Source: Bettongia penicillata ogilbyi
Lineage: Eukaryota; Chordata; Mammalia; Diprotodontia; Potoroidae
Assembly: GCA_023548195.1 (NCBI GenBank)
Contig: JAJHZJ010000061.1
Location: 6,402,373-6,466,372, forward strand
Reading direction: 5' to 3'
DNA: 64,000 bases
Shown: positions 25,496 through 36,789 of the stretch, one piece after another
Layout of the letters: every line of letters starts with the position of its first letter
Position numbering within the stretch: position 1 is the first letter of the stretch
Notes under the pieces: generated by a model
Told to the model about the DNA's origin: nothing
Databases searched by the model: none
The model's input: the letters and a program-made list of their open reading frames with translations, nothing else
Program-made: the position numbers and the translations under genes

Positions 25496-25954
25496 CAGGA
25501 GGTAACATGCTTCATCATGGGTCCTCTTGAGACTGTGACTGGTCATAGCATTGTTGAGAATTCTTAAGTATTTCAAAGTTGTTTCTTTTTACAGTTTTGT
25601 CACCAATACAAATTGTTCTTGTTCTGCCTTCACCGATGACTTTCACATAGTTGAGTTCAGTGGTTTTTTTCTCAGTCTTCATTTTTCTTACTCTCTCTGT
25701 GGCATTTCAAAAGGCTGAACACTCCCCATTTCTTCAAATGCTTTATCTTTTCTTAATTTCCATGACATATTACTCTTGATTTTTACAGGATCATAGGAAT
25801 CTTGTGTTGAAAGGATTTAAGAGATCATCTCATTTTCCAAAAATCTTGGAACTTGAGAGTTGGAAGGCAGCACAGAGGTTATATAATCCCACCCACAGGG
25901 AGAGATCTCTTTCCAAATCAAATGAGAAAACATTATATTGTTATTCCAAGCTGA

Positions 25955-26170
25955 AATCAAAACCACTCATGCTACTCTTTGACCATTTAACCAGTTCAAA
26001 ATCCACAGAATGATACTATTATATATAGCTGATATACTGCTCCATTTTACCATGAAACATCATGAAAGATGTCAAATATTTCACTGAAATATAGGTAAAC
26101 TATACATCCATGGCTTTCTCTATGTAATGCAGCTTTGGAAAATTCACCAGCTGGCTTGGATAGCATCTCT
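25955..26170 (-). mobile_element. CR1/L3 reverse transcriptase fragment
   Basis: GACCATTTAACCAGTTCAAAATCC and TCACTGAAATATAGGTAAAC are, on the minus strand, the CR1/L3 RT region around the YLDFSKAFD motif (here decayed). Similarity may begin as far left as 25800. Confidence 0.65.
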
Positions 26171-26852
26171 CCTCATGGAAAAGCTGAGGAGCTAACTTCT
26201 AGAAGTCACAATGATGTGTAAGAGAAGTCAGTACCCTGAAGAGACTTTGGAGTGGGCATAGAACATTCACTCTAACTGGTTCCAGTCTTTTAGCCATATG
26301 GTGAATTGGAAGCTTACTGAATAGTCAAGGATATTCAAAAGGCCTTAGCTGGTTTCTACCAAGTCTCTCCTGTCTCAGTCTTTTTAGCTACTCTGTTCAT
26401 TGCTGGACTCCACTGACAGAATAATTCCAAAGATAAGTTCTCATGAGGCCATCAGGCCCTGAGAAATCCTGGGGCTCTGTATTTGTTATTTTTTATTCTA
26501 GGTGATGAGAATGGAGTCTCTAACCTTGTAAATTAAAAAAAAAATCAGGAATGTGTCTAAGGAATCTGGGAATTAAAGGCCCAGAATTTTATTCTTCAGT
26601 CTCTATCTAGAGTTGCTCCTCTGGGAGTTCCTTCTGGGAGTGACCTTCTGAACCCAGGGCAACAGAAGCCGAGATGACCACTCACTCCTCAGTAACACCA
26701 CACCATCTACTTGGTAGGACTAATACTATATAAGAACTGAATTAAGTTTAGAATCTGTGATCTCCAGAGACTGAGGTGGGACTGTAGGGAAGAGAATGTC
26801 CCTGAGGTTTTGGAGGGGAAATGTTTATACCTTTGTTCTTACTATATCTTTA

Positions 26853-26854
<2 letters not shown>

Positions 26855-26893
<39 letters not shown>
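26855..26893. repeat. (AC)n microsatellite, 39 bp
   Basis: Pure AC repeats, followed by a short AT/GTAC-rich tail. Confidence 0.98.
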
Positions 26894-26900
<7 letters not shown>

Positions 26901-26952
26901 GTACACATATGTTACTATAAAATCTAATTGATACTAAGTGATTAAATAGAAC

Positions 26953-27207
26953 TGGCAGAGCCAGGTCGAGCAGCGGATGGAACACCAAACCTGAAGTCAG
27001 GAAGACTTATCGTCCTGAGCTCAAATCTTGCCTCAGATACTCACTAGTTGTGTGACTGGGCAAGTCACTTAACCCTGTTTGCTTCAGTTCCTCATCTGTG
27101 AAATGTGCTGGAGAAGGAAATGGCGAACCAGTCCAGTATCTTTGCTAAGAAAAACAAGCCAAGAAGAGCTGGACACAACAGAAATGCCTGAAGACCAACA
27201 ACAATGG
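26953..27207 (+). mobile_element. Mar1-type CORE-SINE
   Basis: GGCAGAGCCAGGTCGAGCAG head, GAGCTCAAATCTTG, GGCAAGTCACTTAACCCTG, GAAATGTGCTGGAGAAGG and the tail AGAGCTGGACACAACAG. Confidence 0.87.
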
Positions 27208-27309
27208 TAACAAGTGGTCCCTATGATGTGGTCAGCGGTGGAGCACCGGCAATGGGTGTTTGAGCTGACAGCAATGGAAGTAAGAGACCTCTCCGAGGGT
27301 ACCCTAGAC

Positions 27310-27490
27310 AGAGATCAAACATGCGGCTGGGGGGCAGGAACCAGAGCAAAATGTATTTGGACAATATTCAATAAAATACTCAAGAACATAGATACTGTTA
27401 ATCTGTGGTTTTCTAAGTCAGTATGTGCCCACCCAGGATCCTCATGTACCATTTAGTGCTCCTTGTTTGTATTTTAGTTTGTTACCACTG
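27310..27490 (+). mobile_element. hAT-like miniature DNA transposon
   Basis: ATCAAACATGCGGCTGGGGG, CAGAGCAAAATGTATTTGG, TGTGGTTTTCTAAGTCAGTATG and CAGGATCCTCATGTACC. Same family as 21876-22307 but without the Mar1. The extreme left base motif is worn. Confidence 0.6.
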
Positions 27491-27578
27491 CCCTAAACCA
27501 CTGAGAGATGGCTACACTTGGATTTACCTGTCTAGTGATCCTGTCAAAAAAAAAGAATCAGATCAATCTGTTATCATA

Positions 27579-27588
27579 CATTCTTTTG
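27579..27588. repeat. Target-site duplication, left copy (HAL1)
   Basis: CATTCTTTTG, identical to 29603-29612. It directly precedes the T-rich (poly-A in sense) tail of the HAL1. Confidence 0.85.
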
Positions 27589-28431
27589 TTTTGTTTTTTT
27601 TTTTAATTTTATTTTTATTTTTTAAATTTATTTAACTTTTTTACATTCATTTTCATAAAATTTTGGGTTCCAAATTTTCTCCCCATTTGTCCCCTCCCCC
27701 CACCCCAATACACCAAGCCCCTATCACCAATCTGCCCTCTCTTCTACCATCCCTCCCTTCCCTTGTCCCCATCTTCTCTTTTGTCCTGTAGGGTCAGATG
27801 ACTTTCTATTCCCCATTACCTGTATTTCTTATTTCCTAGTAGCAAGAACAATACTCAACAGTTGTTCCTAAAACTTTGAATTCCAGCTTTTCCCCATCCC
27901 TCCCTCCCTCCTCACCCATTCCCTTTGGGAAGGCAGGCAATTCAATATAGGCCATATCTGTGTAGTTTTGCAAATGACTTCGATAATAGTTGTGTTGTGT
28001 AAGGCTAACTATATTTCCCTCTATCCTATCCTGCCCCCCATTGCTTCTATTCTCTCTTTGGATCCTGTCCCTCCCCGAGTGTTGACTTCAAATTGCTCCC
28101 TCCTCCCATTGCCCTCCCTTCCATCATCCCCCCCAACGCTGCTTATCTCCTTCTCCCCCACTTTCCTGTATTGTAAGATAGGTTTTTCATACCAAAATGA
28201 GTATGCATTTTATTCCTTCCTTTAGTTGAATGTGATGCAAGTAAACTTCATGTTTTTCTCTCACCTCCCCTCTTTTTCCCTCCACTAAAAAGTCTCCTCC
28301 CTGCCTCTTCTATGAGAGATAATTTGCCCCATTCCATTTCTCCCTCTCTCCTCCCAATACATTTCTCTCTCACCACTTAACTTCATTTTTTTAAGATATG
28401 ATCCCATCCTATTCAATTCACTCTGTGCTCT

Positions 28432-28494
28432 CTGTGTGTGTGTGCATGTGTGTGTGTGTATGTGTGTGTGTGTGTACATGTGTATGTGTGTGTG
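28432..28494. repeat. Imperfect (GT)n microsatellite inside HAL1 3' UTR
   Basis: GT repeats broken by CA, TA and ACA units. Confidence 0.95.
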
Positions 28495-28628
28495 ATCCCA
28501 CCAACTACCCAGATATTGAAAAGTTTTAAGAGTTACAAATATTGTCTTTCCATATAGGAATGTAAACAGTTCACTTATGGTAAGTCCCTTAAGACTTCTC
28601 TTTGCTGTTTACTTTTTCATGCTTCTTC

Positions 28629-28907
28629 TCATTCTTGTGTTTGAAAGTCAAATTTTCTTTTCAGCTCTGGTCTTTTCATCAAGAATGCTGGAAAGTCCTC
28701 TGTTTCATTGAAAGACCATATTTTCCCCTGAAGTATTATACTCAGTTTTGCTGGGTAGGTGATTCTTGGTTTTAGTCCTAGTTCCTTTGACTTCTGGAAT
28801 ATCCTATTCCATGCCCTTTGATCCCTTAATGTAGAAGCTGCTAGATCTTGAGTTATCCTGATTGTATTTCCACAGTACTGGAATTGTTTCTTTCTAGCTG
28901 CTTGCAA
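28629..28907 (-). pseudogene. L1-type ORF1 protein remnant (C-terminal domain, 92 codons)
   Basis: An open frame that covers only the C-terminal nucleic-acid-binding part of an ORF1 protein. It begins MQAARKKQFQYCGNTIRITQ and ends KRKFDFQTQE. The central RNA-recognition and coiled-coil parts are absent, so no trimer could form. The methionine is internal to the ancestral protein, not a true start. Confidence 0.85.
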
Positions 28908-29602
28908 TTATTTTCTCCTTGACCAGGGAACTCTGGAAGCTAGTTACTTGACTTCTGCGTTTCCTCTTCACCCCCACCTCACCTCCAGATCCACCCAGCA
29001 AGCACTCAGGGGCTGAGATTCAAATGCTGCTTCCCAGCCTCAGGGCTTTCAGCAGGGGCAGGGTTGCTATTCAGTGTGAGATTAAGATCCAGTGCTCAGG
29101 TCAGGGCTGGGCCACCACACAGCGCTCAGTGCCCTCAGGGGGTTTATGTGGAGACCTTCAACAATGGATCCGAGCTCCTTTCTGCTTTGGAAACCACTGT
29201 CCACTGCTGCCTCCGCTGCTGCCTCCCGTGGGGGCCTGAGTTATGGAAACACCCCGCTCCCCTCTTGGCGATCTGAAAAGACCCTCTCACTGACCTTTGG
29301 CACCTGTGGGTGGAGGGACCTTCGGGGCCTGCTGGAGATTCTGTCCCTGAACCCTGCTCAGACCTGCTTCTCTCGGTGCCACAGGCCAAGGCAGGGCTCT
29401 GCTCCAGGTCCCGTACGTGACGGACTTTTGGTGTCAGTTTTTCAGGTCTCTCTGGAACAGAAAACTCTTCCACTCCATTGCTGTGTGGCTTCCGCTGCTC
29501 CAGAATTTGTTGGGAGTTCTTCTTTACAGATATTTTATGGGCTGTGGGTTAGGAGCTAGCACATGTGTATCTTTCTACTCCTCCATCTTGGCTCCTCCCC
29601 TC

Positions 29603-29612
29603 CATTCTTTTG
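29603..29612. repeat. Target-site duplication, right copy (HAL1)
   Basis: CATTCTTTTG, the exact partner of 27579-27588; it follows the CTCCATCTTGGCTCCTCCCC 5' end of the element. Confidence 0.85.
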
Positions 29613-30960
29613 CTGTTAATGTTTAATTGTACTGATATCTTTTGTTTTTACATCATATTTGTAAAGGTGATGTCAAAATCACCCCATCCTTATTTTAGAT
29701 CTGATACATTTATTGGTAAAAATATGTCTCAAATAAGCAACCAATCACGGAACTTGAACTAGCTGTGAAAGATCACTGAAAATCTTCAGATACAGTGAGG
29801 TGATGGTAGATAGAATGTCTAGGAATTTAGTCACAGTTCTACTGGTCCTGAATAAAACATCAAGTTAGATGGAATTAAAGGGTGCCAGAAACTGGAGTGA
29901 GTAGCATCCTAGCTAAGCCCACTGAGAAGGAAACACAGTGTGTGACAGGGGTCAGTTGAAGGAGCAGCCCAAGTTTCAACCTTGGGAGCTTTGAAGGATC
30001 CACAGGATGTTGGACTCCACATCTTCCCACTGGTGTCCCAGTAAGGGCTTTCAGATAAGTTGACAGCTAGGTTTGCATTTGGAGCCAAAGGCAGATTAGA
30101 CATATGCTGAACTGTATTGATACGCCATAAATGGAGAAAAGGACTTCTAGCAACAAGGAACTGCGAGTTATCCCTTTGCCACATATTTTCAAAACTTAAG
30201 CCCACTTCATCCTGGAATTTAAATATACTTGTGGGAAATTATGTTGCAGACTTTGGTGAGGGAGGTTTTCTATCGACCATTCTTACTGTTCCACTTCAGT
30301 AAATACGTGTTTATACAACAAAATAAAACAAAGCAAACAAAAAAATCCTCCCTTCCCCCTCCCCCGCCGCCTAAAAAAGCTCCTAGTTAAGGCTGGCTAA
30401 TTAAAATCTGGTAATCTCAATTGTTAATCTTGGTGTGGGGTTGGGAAGTACACCAGTGAGGTCTTGAGCCAATGGCTTTATAAAATTGCCTCCAATTCCT
30501 CAGAAATACCTCTGCTTTTTCAGCTTTCTTTGGGGCCCCAGACTCATCTATGAATGGGAATTATGATAAGGATCTTTCCATATAGTATATACAGTACATA
30601 GAGGGTACAGTTTGTTTCCAAATTTCCAACTCTCCTACTCAGCAAATCTCTTCTTACAAGATTAATGATGATCACTGAATTACAACATCCTAGTCCTCCT
30701 TCATTCCTACTGTTTCCATTATTTCCCTTGAGATTCTAGACTTCCAAATGAATTTTCTCATTATTTTGTCTATTAGTCCCTTTGAGAGTTCTTTTGTCAG
30801 ATCTGTATGAGATTGCAAACAGAAGGAAAAATATAGTGCTGAACAAAGCATTGTAGGAATTTGGTTTGAAAGACATGTGGTTTTATTAATGGGAATATTA
30901 AAGATCATGCATATTCTCAATATTAAACAGTACTATTGGAATGGGAACATTTTTAAGTGT
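29613..30960. other. Intronic stretch with nothing recognised
   Basis: No repeat family or gene that I can support. A CCCCCTCCCCCGCCGCC run at about 30356-30371 is the only local oddity. Confidence 0.5.
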
Positions 30961-30964
30961 CTAC

Positions 30965-32015
30965 TTGGTGCCAGGCACTTTACCAATATTAAAAATAAAC
31001 CATACACTAGGCCACAGAGAAATCATACATAAATGTAGAAAGACAGAAATACTAAATATATACTTTATAGAACATAAAGTAAAAACAGAATTTAATACAT
31101 GTAAGTGAAAGATACAGTATCCTGCATTTAATAAGTGTTCTGAATAATGAGTGGTTGATGAACAAATCAGAGAAATAAGAACTATGTAAAGGAGAATGGA
31201 ATGAGAATATAAAACCAAATTTTTTGTAGTCAGTGCAAAAAAAAATCTCTCAGAGGGAAAATAATATTTTTAAACCATACATTAATGAAAGAGAAAGGAT
31301 TAATGAACTGAATTTGCAAATAAAAATTCTAAAGAAGCAACAAGTTGACAAACTTGAAACAAGCACAGAGGAAATCTTGAAAATGAGAAGAGAAATAAAT
31401 GAAATAGAAAACAAAGATTACAGAAATTATGAACAAGACTAAAAACTACTCCTAGAGAAGACTTAATGAATAAAATCTTTAGCTAAGTTTTATTTATAAA
31501 AAGAGAAAAAAGCAAATGATCAAAATAATAAAGCAAACATAATAGAGAAGAAAAAGTAATTATTAGAATAACACTAGATCCAATTATTTTCACTCAAAAC
31601 TGAGTTTAAAGGAAGCAGATGTTACCTAAAAACTGCAAAATGCTCATATTAATAAAACATACTAGAGATCTTAAAACAGCCCCATTAGAAAATGAAATTG
31701 AACAAGTTATTAAGGAATAGCCAAAAAAAAAAATTCTGGTCCAGAAGGATTTACAGGTGAAATCAATCAAATATTTAAAAAGCAGTTGATACTTATTCTC
31801 CATAAATTCTCAATAATTAAGAAAGAAACAGTCAACCAAATCTTGTTTATGAGACAAATATGGTTTATAATATAAAACTCAGCGAGGAAGAAAGCAAGTA
31901 AATAGAACTATAGGCTAACATTAGCAATGCATATTGATGCAAAAATTTAAATAAAATTAAAGCAGAAAGACTGTAACAACATAATAAAAAATTATTTACT
32001 CTGGCCAAGGTTATC
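30965..32015 (+). mobile_element. L1 LINE ORF2 fragment, old copy
   Basis: 31233-31442 translates to KISQRENNIFKPYINERER then MRREINEIENKDYRNYEQD. This parallels the L1 ORF2 linker between endonuclease and reverse transcriptase (human [20 protein letters not shown]). It is followed at 31710-31800 by SGPEGFTGEINQIFKKQL, the decayed SPGPDGFTAEFYQ region. Very AT-rich and frameshifted. Confidence 0.7.
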
Positions 32016-32149
32016 TTTTCTCTTATCATGCAGAGAACATGGTTATTTCATATTTAGCTGCTGTTGCTATTTGGCAGCCGTTCAGAGGCTTGTTTATAAC
32101 GTGTGACACTTGGTGGTTTTGAATATTTTTAAGATTTGACACATTGCTA

Positions 32150-32335
32150 GATGTGGAGTCAAACTGATCTGGACTCAATTCCCATCTCAAACACTTACTA
32201 TTTTAGTATGACATCATTTAATCTTTTAGAATCTCAGTTCCCTTGTCTGCAAAATGGAATAATAACATTTGAACTACAGTCCTCCTAAGACTGTTGTGAG
32301 GAAAGCCTATATAAATGTGAACTGTATTATTTTTC
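32150..32335 (+). repeat. MIR-type SINE
   Basis: TGGAGTCAAACTGATCTGG, TTCCCTTGTCTGCAAAATGG and GTTGTGAGGAAAGCC. Confidence 0.7.
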
Positions 32336-32479
32336 AAAACAACCATCTAGGTTACCTGCCTTCTACAGTTCTTCTCTTTAACTCGTTTGGTTCTTCTTTT
32401 TAGTCTTTTAATTATCACTGCCCTTGATATGAACAGACGAGCATTTATAACTGGTCTAACAATAACAAAAATAATGACC

Positions 32480-32715
32480 GTTAACATTATATAGTTCTTT
32501 AAGTTTTATAAAGTGCTTGGCACTTTACATGTGTTATCTCATTTGATCGTTAAAGCAATACTAAAAGGAAGGTGCAATTATTAATCCCTGTTTTACAGAT
32601 AAGGAAATAATGCAGAAAGAGATTCTGACTAGTCCAGGATCACACAGCTAGGAAGAGTCTGAGCCAGGAATCAAATTGAGCTGATTCTAAGAACAGCCTT
32701 CTAGCCACCTAAGTT
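32480..32715 (-). repeat. MIR-type SINE
   Basis: AAAGTGCTTGGCACTTTACATG, GTTATCTCATTTGATCG, GATCACACAGCTAGGAAG: a MIR read in reverse, with both ends diverged. Confidence 0.75.
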
Positions 32716-32904
32716 TCTTTTGCTTTCCTTGATAGATATACAGTGCCAGAATGCTTATATGTTTATGAGCATCGAGTATTTTTTGAATACCAGAGACATT
32801 TACTTGCATAATGTATTTCAGTACTACCGGCATGCCAACAATAAACAATGACATTTATAGAACATTTTAAAAACGTGAAAATCCGCACGCCTCCCTCTTC
32901 ACTT

Positions 32905-33215
32905 GACAAACATTTATTAAACACCTACTGTGTGCCAGACATTGTGCTAGTAAACAGAAATACAAAGACAAAGTAAAACAGTCAAACAGTCCACTCAAAC
33001 TGGAGGAGACAACATGTTTATCTATAAATATACACAAAATAGATACAGGATCACTTTGAGCGAATGTTGCTCGTTATGGGGATTATGGGGTTGGAGGAGT
33101 AAGGACAAGTTTCATATAGACAGTAATGCTTAAAGTGGAAGAAAACCAGAGATTCTTGGAAGTGGAAGTGAGGAGGACATTCATTCCAGGAATGGAGACG
33201 GATGATCTGGGGAAC
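32905..33215 (-). repeat. L2 3' end
   Basis: AAACATTTATTAAACACCTAC, TGTGCCAGACATTGTGCTAG, then GGACATTCATTCCAGGAATGG: L2 in reverse. Confidence 0.8.
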
Positions 33216-33494
33216 AGCTATTAACTGCACTCTAAAAATTAGACAGAATTCACGTTAATGCAAGCAGACCGGGCTTGATTGATTGATTTATGGTAATTCC
33301 TTAAGTGACTGATTTTGTTTCTGAGTCAGAGCTGTTTAAGAGCTCTAGGGCATGTTTGATTAATGTGATCACTTCATATTTCTGCGGGTAATCATTCCCT
33401 TTAAATTCTCAGCTTTAAGCAGGTATAATTCTGTCTGGTTTAGTCTAATGATTACTTTCTTTCTTACTGTGAATTTACATTCTTCATTTGAAAA

Positions 33495-33690
33495 AGTCAG
33501 GTTAGTTCAGAGCTAAATGATTTTCTTGGTCTTTTTAAAGTTTTTAGTTTTGTTCATAATTTCTGTAGTTTTATTTTCTATTGTATCTATTTTTCCTTTC
33601 ATTATCAAAATTTCTTCTTTTTGTGCTTCTTTTGAGTTTGCTAACTTGTTGATGAAAGATGAAAACTATGATCCATTTTGTCCCTTGAAC
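33495..33690 (-). mobile_element. L1 ORF2 linker fragment
   Basis: On the minus strand it reads KGKIDTIENKTTEIMNKTKN, close in pattern to the linker region in the plus-strand L1 at 31386 (REINEIENK...). Short; assignment tentative. Confidence 0.45.
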
Positions 33691-34421
33691 AAACATACGG
33701 TTAATATAGCACAAGTCAAGTCAAATCCTTTGGTGTTAGTCTGCGATATTCTAAGGTATATGGATGACCAGAAAGGGTGGGAGATGGCTTATACTGTGAA
33801 ATAGAAAACATTACTGGAAAGCATGAGTGGCTTACTGTCCTTGAGAACAGAAAGTTCCCAAGTACACCAGACAGATCTTCTATGGAGACTTCACTGCGGG
33901 GGGAAAAAACAAAAAATGGGCAAAAACATCTCTAACCTGAGAGGATTTAGAGGGACAATGATCACCATCAAAGGACTGATGAAACTATGGATCCATCAAC
34001 GTATTAAACATCCCTAACTTTCTTTGACAACTTCCGCTGTGAACCAAAATAGCCATTACCTAAAATCTTTTAAAAATGAGTCTATTCATCTTCTCTGGTT
34101 CTTCCACAATGCTACAGTTGAACATGTACTCCAATATTAAACACCTTTATTATCTTCCTTTTAATTTATTCTTCAACCTTCCTTAGTGCTGGTATCCAAA
34201 GATTTAGGGATTAAATCCTCTGAGGACCTAGCCTGGGTATCTCTACAAATTCTCTGGTTTTTCTGCTCTGGAGATGATAAAATTGATTAAATGTGATATG
34301 TCAATGCTGTTCATAGAAGCCCATTATTACGCTCACTGAATGGGCAGCCAGGTTCCATCTTTTTTTTAACAAAAATATTTGAAATATATTCTTGAACAAT
34401 ACATAATACACTTTCACTTAC
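33690..34421. other. Intronic stretch left of the 54-bp exon, nothing recognised
   Basis: No repeat family I can name. Plus-strand open frames at 33517-33804 and 33823-34017 are short and unlike known proteins. Confidence 0.45.
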
Positions 34422-34475
34422 TTGATCAAACTGAGGGTCTTCTCCTCTCTGAAGAGACTTTGTCAATGGCTTTTC
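34422..34475 (-). CDS. FRY: FRY coding exon, 54 bp, N-terminal region
   Basis: On the minus strand this reads EKPLTKSLQRGEDPQFDQ, exactly 18 codons. That is the segment near the N-terminus of the furry homologue FRY, just before the [12 protein letters not shown] segment encoded by the other exon in this window. The paralogue FRYL, as I remember it, has EKLLSRSLQRGEDLQFDQ, so FRY fits better. The acceptor is a pyrimidine-rich run ending TAG directly before GAAAAG. The donor is CAA|GTAAGT, a perfect consensus. Phase is 0 at both ends, so skipping this exon would keep the frame. FRY is a scaffold of roughly 3,000 residues built of HEAT/armadillo-like repeats. It binds NDR kinases and microtubules and acts at spindles, centrosomes and in cell-shape control. 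Too short to appear as an open reading frame; found by protein recognition. The gene name rests on remembered family sequence, not a database search. Confidence 0.93.
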
Positions 34476-34982
34476 CTAAAAAAAGAAAAAAGAACACAAA
34501 AGTTATTATTAGGGACTATTATATTTTATAATAACAATATTTTTATACAGTTGGGGAACACATGTAAGTTACTGACAAAAGAGACAGACAGAGAGAAAGA
34601 CATAACAATGGACAGAGAAAGATTAATGAACCTAAAAGTGAGCATGGGACTCCACGTCTCCCATATTTAAAAGCAAAACAAAATAGGTTCTTTATAATGT
34701 GTTTGGAGGTAACATTAGGCATTTCATGGATGTAGTAACATTTTGGAGGCTGTGCTCTTATCAAAAGCATATCCAAACCTATGTAACAATAATTTAGGGT
34801 TCTACTCAATTTTTTTTTCTACTTGGGAAATCTTGACTACTTCTTTGAATCGGAATTTCACAGCAATTTATTCCTCATTTGTATTAAAATTCATTTTGGG
34901 GAAAGACATTTACATCCAATCTAAGTCTACCTGGGGTTTATTTACCCAAAAATAATTTATGTAACACACATCACATGACACA

Positions 34983-35145
34983 GTGGGTGGCCCAGTGAAT
35001 AGGCCAGATCTGCCCTTAAGAAAATTTGAGTGCAAATCCTATCTAATAGTGCCTACTTCCCAGGGTTGTTCAGGATCAAACAAGATAGTAACTGTTAGCC
35101 TGCCACATAGTAATTTCTATGTAAATGTTTGTTATCATCATTATT
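34983..35145 (+). repeat. MIR-type SINE
   Basis: GTGGGTGGCCCAGTGAATAG, CCAGGGTTGTTCAGGATCAAAC, TAATTTCTATGTAAATG. Confidence 0.65.
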
Positions 35146-35184
35146 GTGCTCCTCCACCTCATGATCACTAATCCTTTTCTAATC

Positions 35185-35360
35185 CAGCCTTTGACACTTC
35201 TGTGACCTTTTTCACCTCTGCCCCAGTTTTCTTGTCTGTAAAATGGACATAATAATAGCACCTATCTGCCAAGGGTTGTTATGAAGATAAAATGAGAAAA
35301 GTGCTTAGCACAATGCCTGGCACATAGTAGGTGCCATATAAATGCTTATTTCCTTCTCCT
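35185..35360 (+). repeat. MIR-type SINE
   Basis: TTTTCTTGTCTGTAAAATGG, AGGGTTGTTATGAAGATAAAATG, TGCCTGGCACATAGTAGGTG. Confidence 0.8.
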
Positions 35361-35364
35361 TCAC

Positions 35365-36425
35365 AGGGTATAGGGCTTGAATTAATGTAGATGGTCTAAA
35401 GAACACTAGTCTCTCCAAACAGATCAAAGAAAGTCCTTAGAAAATAGAATATGTGCTTTAGGTATAGACCAGATAAGAGAATGTCTTTGCTCTTCATGAA
35501 TGTGCAAGGGGGCTCTCTCTATTTGTCCTGCCTGCTCCCCTAAATCTGGAGGAATTTCTCTGTTAACACATCTAATGACCATCTGTAAATGCAGAATGAA
35601 GGCAATTCTGTGCTGTTAGGAGCCAATAAACATTTTCTTCTCAACTATTACCCACTGGGACAAAATGGCCACAGGACAGGTGTCTGAGAGGAAATGGAAA
35701 GATGAAATAAAAATTCAGTCATAAAGAAAAGGAGTCAAGTTATTGATTGCATAGGAAGGCACAAGTTTCATAGCTATCTCTGTCAGCCAAGTTCTATGGA
35801 AAGCTTTCCATTAATTTTATGCAGTTTACCAAGCCATTTAAAACACTAAGATAAAAGCTATTCACATTCAAATATGCAAAACAAGGAAGTGGAAAAGGGT
35901 GCTGCTGGGCTTACATCTTGTCCCCAACCCTCTCATTAATGGGAATAAATACTGCCTTATAGGTTTCAGATACCCAGCCTTGGGAATCACAATCCTGAAC
36001 TTCTTTTAAAGTAATTATTTTATTGGGTCATCTTTGTATAAAAATGGGCAAAATAGCCAATAGACCCCCTCGGTGCCCCAGGCTGCAGTGTTCAGTCCTT
36101 TCCCCCAAAGGCTATGAGAATGTCTGGTTAGGGCTGGGGACCAACACTAATGGTAGAGGAAGTGATGGTGTTGACATTGGCGTGGCACTGAGTAAATTCT
36201 CCAGTCCAAGCTACTGCTTGGGAGGGAATTCTGAGTAATAACATATTTTATGTTCACTCCTATATACAATTGTAAATATATGGGAGGGTGGCAGCTACAT
36301 TAGTACTACCCAGGGAGGCAATATATTCCATTCCCCACTTTCTCCACTACATATTATTCATATGAGTAAGTTAAACATACACAAAGGTAAAGTTCAGGAG
36401 CTAAATTCTGTTGCTTGGACTAGTA
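35365..36425. other. Intronic stretch with nothing recognised
   Basis: No repeat family or gene that I can support. Confidence 0.5.
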
Positions 36426-36429
36426 CTGA

Positions 36430-36610
36430 GTTAATAGGATAACAGCTGGAAGGCACCTAAGAGGTCATCTTGTCTGACCTCCCCATTTTACATATGAGGA
36501 AACTGAGGCCCAGGGAGTTTTGCAAAGGAAGTAAGAATCAGATATAAGATAATAAGCCCGGGACTGCAGAGTCATTGATTTTTTTTCCCCATTGTACCAC
36601 ACTGCCACCA
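36430..36610 (-). repeat. MIR-type SINE
   Basis: AGCTGGAAGGCACCTAAGAGG, TTACATATGAGGAAACTGAGG, ending near ATTGTACCACACTGCC: a SINE in reverse. Confidence 0.75.
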
Positions 36611-36789
36611 TGAAGTAACTCCTTTTTCTATTAATTACTTGTTAACCCCAAATACTTCCACATAAAAAAGAAACTCATCATGTTGACCACCAACCACCAC
36701 CTAGAGAATTAGATCTGGGTGGGAAGAAGAAGCTATAATCCGAAGGAAATGAGACTCTAGGAGACAGGAGGGAGACTTTAGAGAATAAA

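Larger units (their letters stand above)
24260..25650 (-). mobile_element. L1 LINE 3' end split into two blocks
   Basis: Block one (24260-24600) has the L1 3' UTR with CAATTAACAGCCATTGATTT, CACACTGGCCATGTCC and TTCTGCACCTTGAATCCACC. The text that should follow (GTCAGGAGGTAACATGCTTC, GTGACTGGTCATAGCATTG) is found only at 25495-25650. About 890 bp separate the two blocks; they hold a copy of the unclassified repeat, an L2 3' tail and unassigned sequence. Confidence 0.65.
27589..29602 (-). mobile_element. HAL1 (half-L1) element, complete ends, ORF1 internally deleted
   Basis: Read on the minus strand: 5' end at 29602 (GGGAGGAGCCAAGATGGAGG), a CpG-containing 5' UTR to about 28941, an ORF1 remnant at 28629-28907, and a purine-rich 3' UTR with an embedded CA/GT repeat (28432-28494). 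It ends in an A-tail at about 27589-27655. The ORF1 remnant includes AARKKQFQYCGNTIRITQDL, TLRDQRAWNRIFQKS and LKPRITYPAKLSIILQGKIW, aligning with the C-terminal domain of L1 ORF1 (human PRISYPAKLSFISEGEIKYF). The 3' UTR follows ORF1 directly with no ORF2, which defines HAL1. About three quarters of ORF1, including the start and coiled coil, is missing: C-terminal sequence jumps to pre-ATG 5' UTR at about 28938-28941. Perfect 10-bp duplications flank it. It needed enzymes from a full L1 to move. Confidence 0.85.
11197..34421 (-). other. FRY: FRY intron between the two exons found here (23,225 bp)
   Basis: Bounded by the GTAAGT donor at 34416-34421 and the TATAG acceptor ending at 11197. It separates two coding exons in phase 0. 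It contains the internally deleted HAL1 (27589-29602), a split L1 3' end (24260-25650), three CR1/L3 fragments, several Mar1 and MIR SINEs, and a (CT)n tract. I saw no further FRY exon and no second gene inside it. Protein continuity across it (PQFDQ then VISSM) matches the known FRY order, so no coding exon should be missing. Confidence 0.9.

Noticed and set aside
28285..28479. His/Thr-rich minus-strand open frame
   Set aside because: Created by the GT/CA repeat in the HAL1 3' UTR.
29092..29559. 155-codon plus-strand open frame
   Set aside because: Antisense to the HAL1 5' UTR, whose GC content reduces stop codons.
33690..34020. Possible processed pseudogene
   Set aside because: No recognisable protein similarity and no poly(A) tail or flanking duplication.
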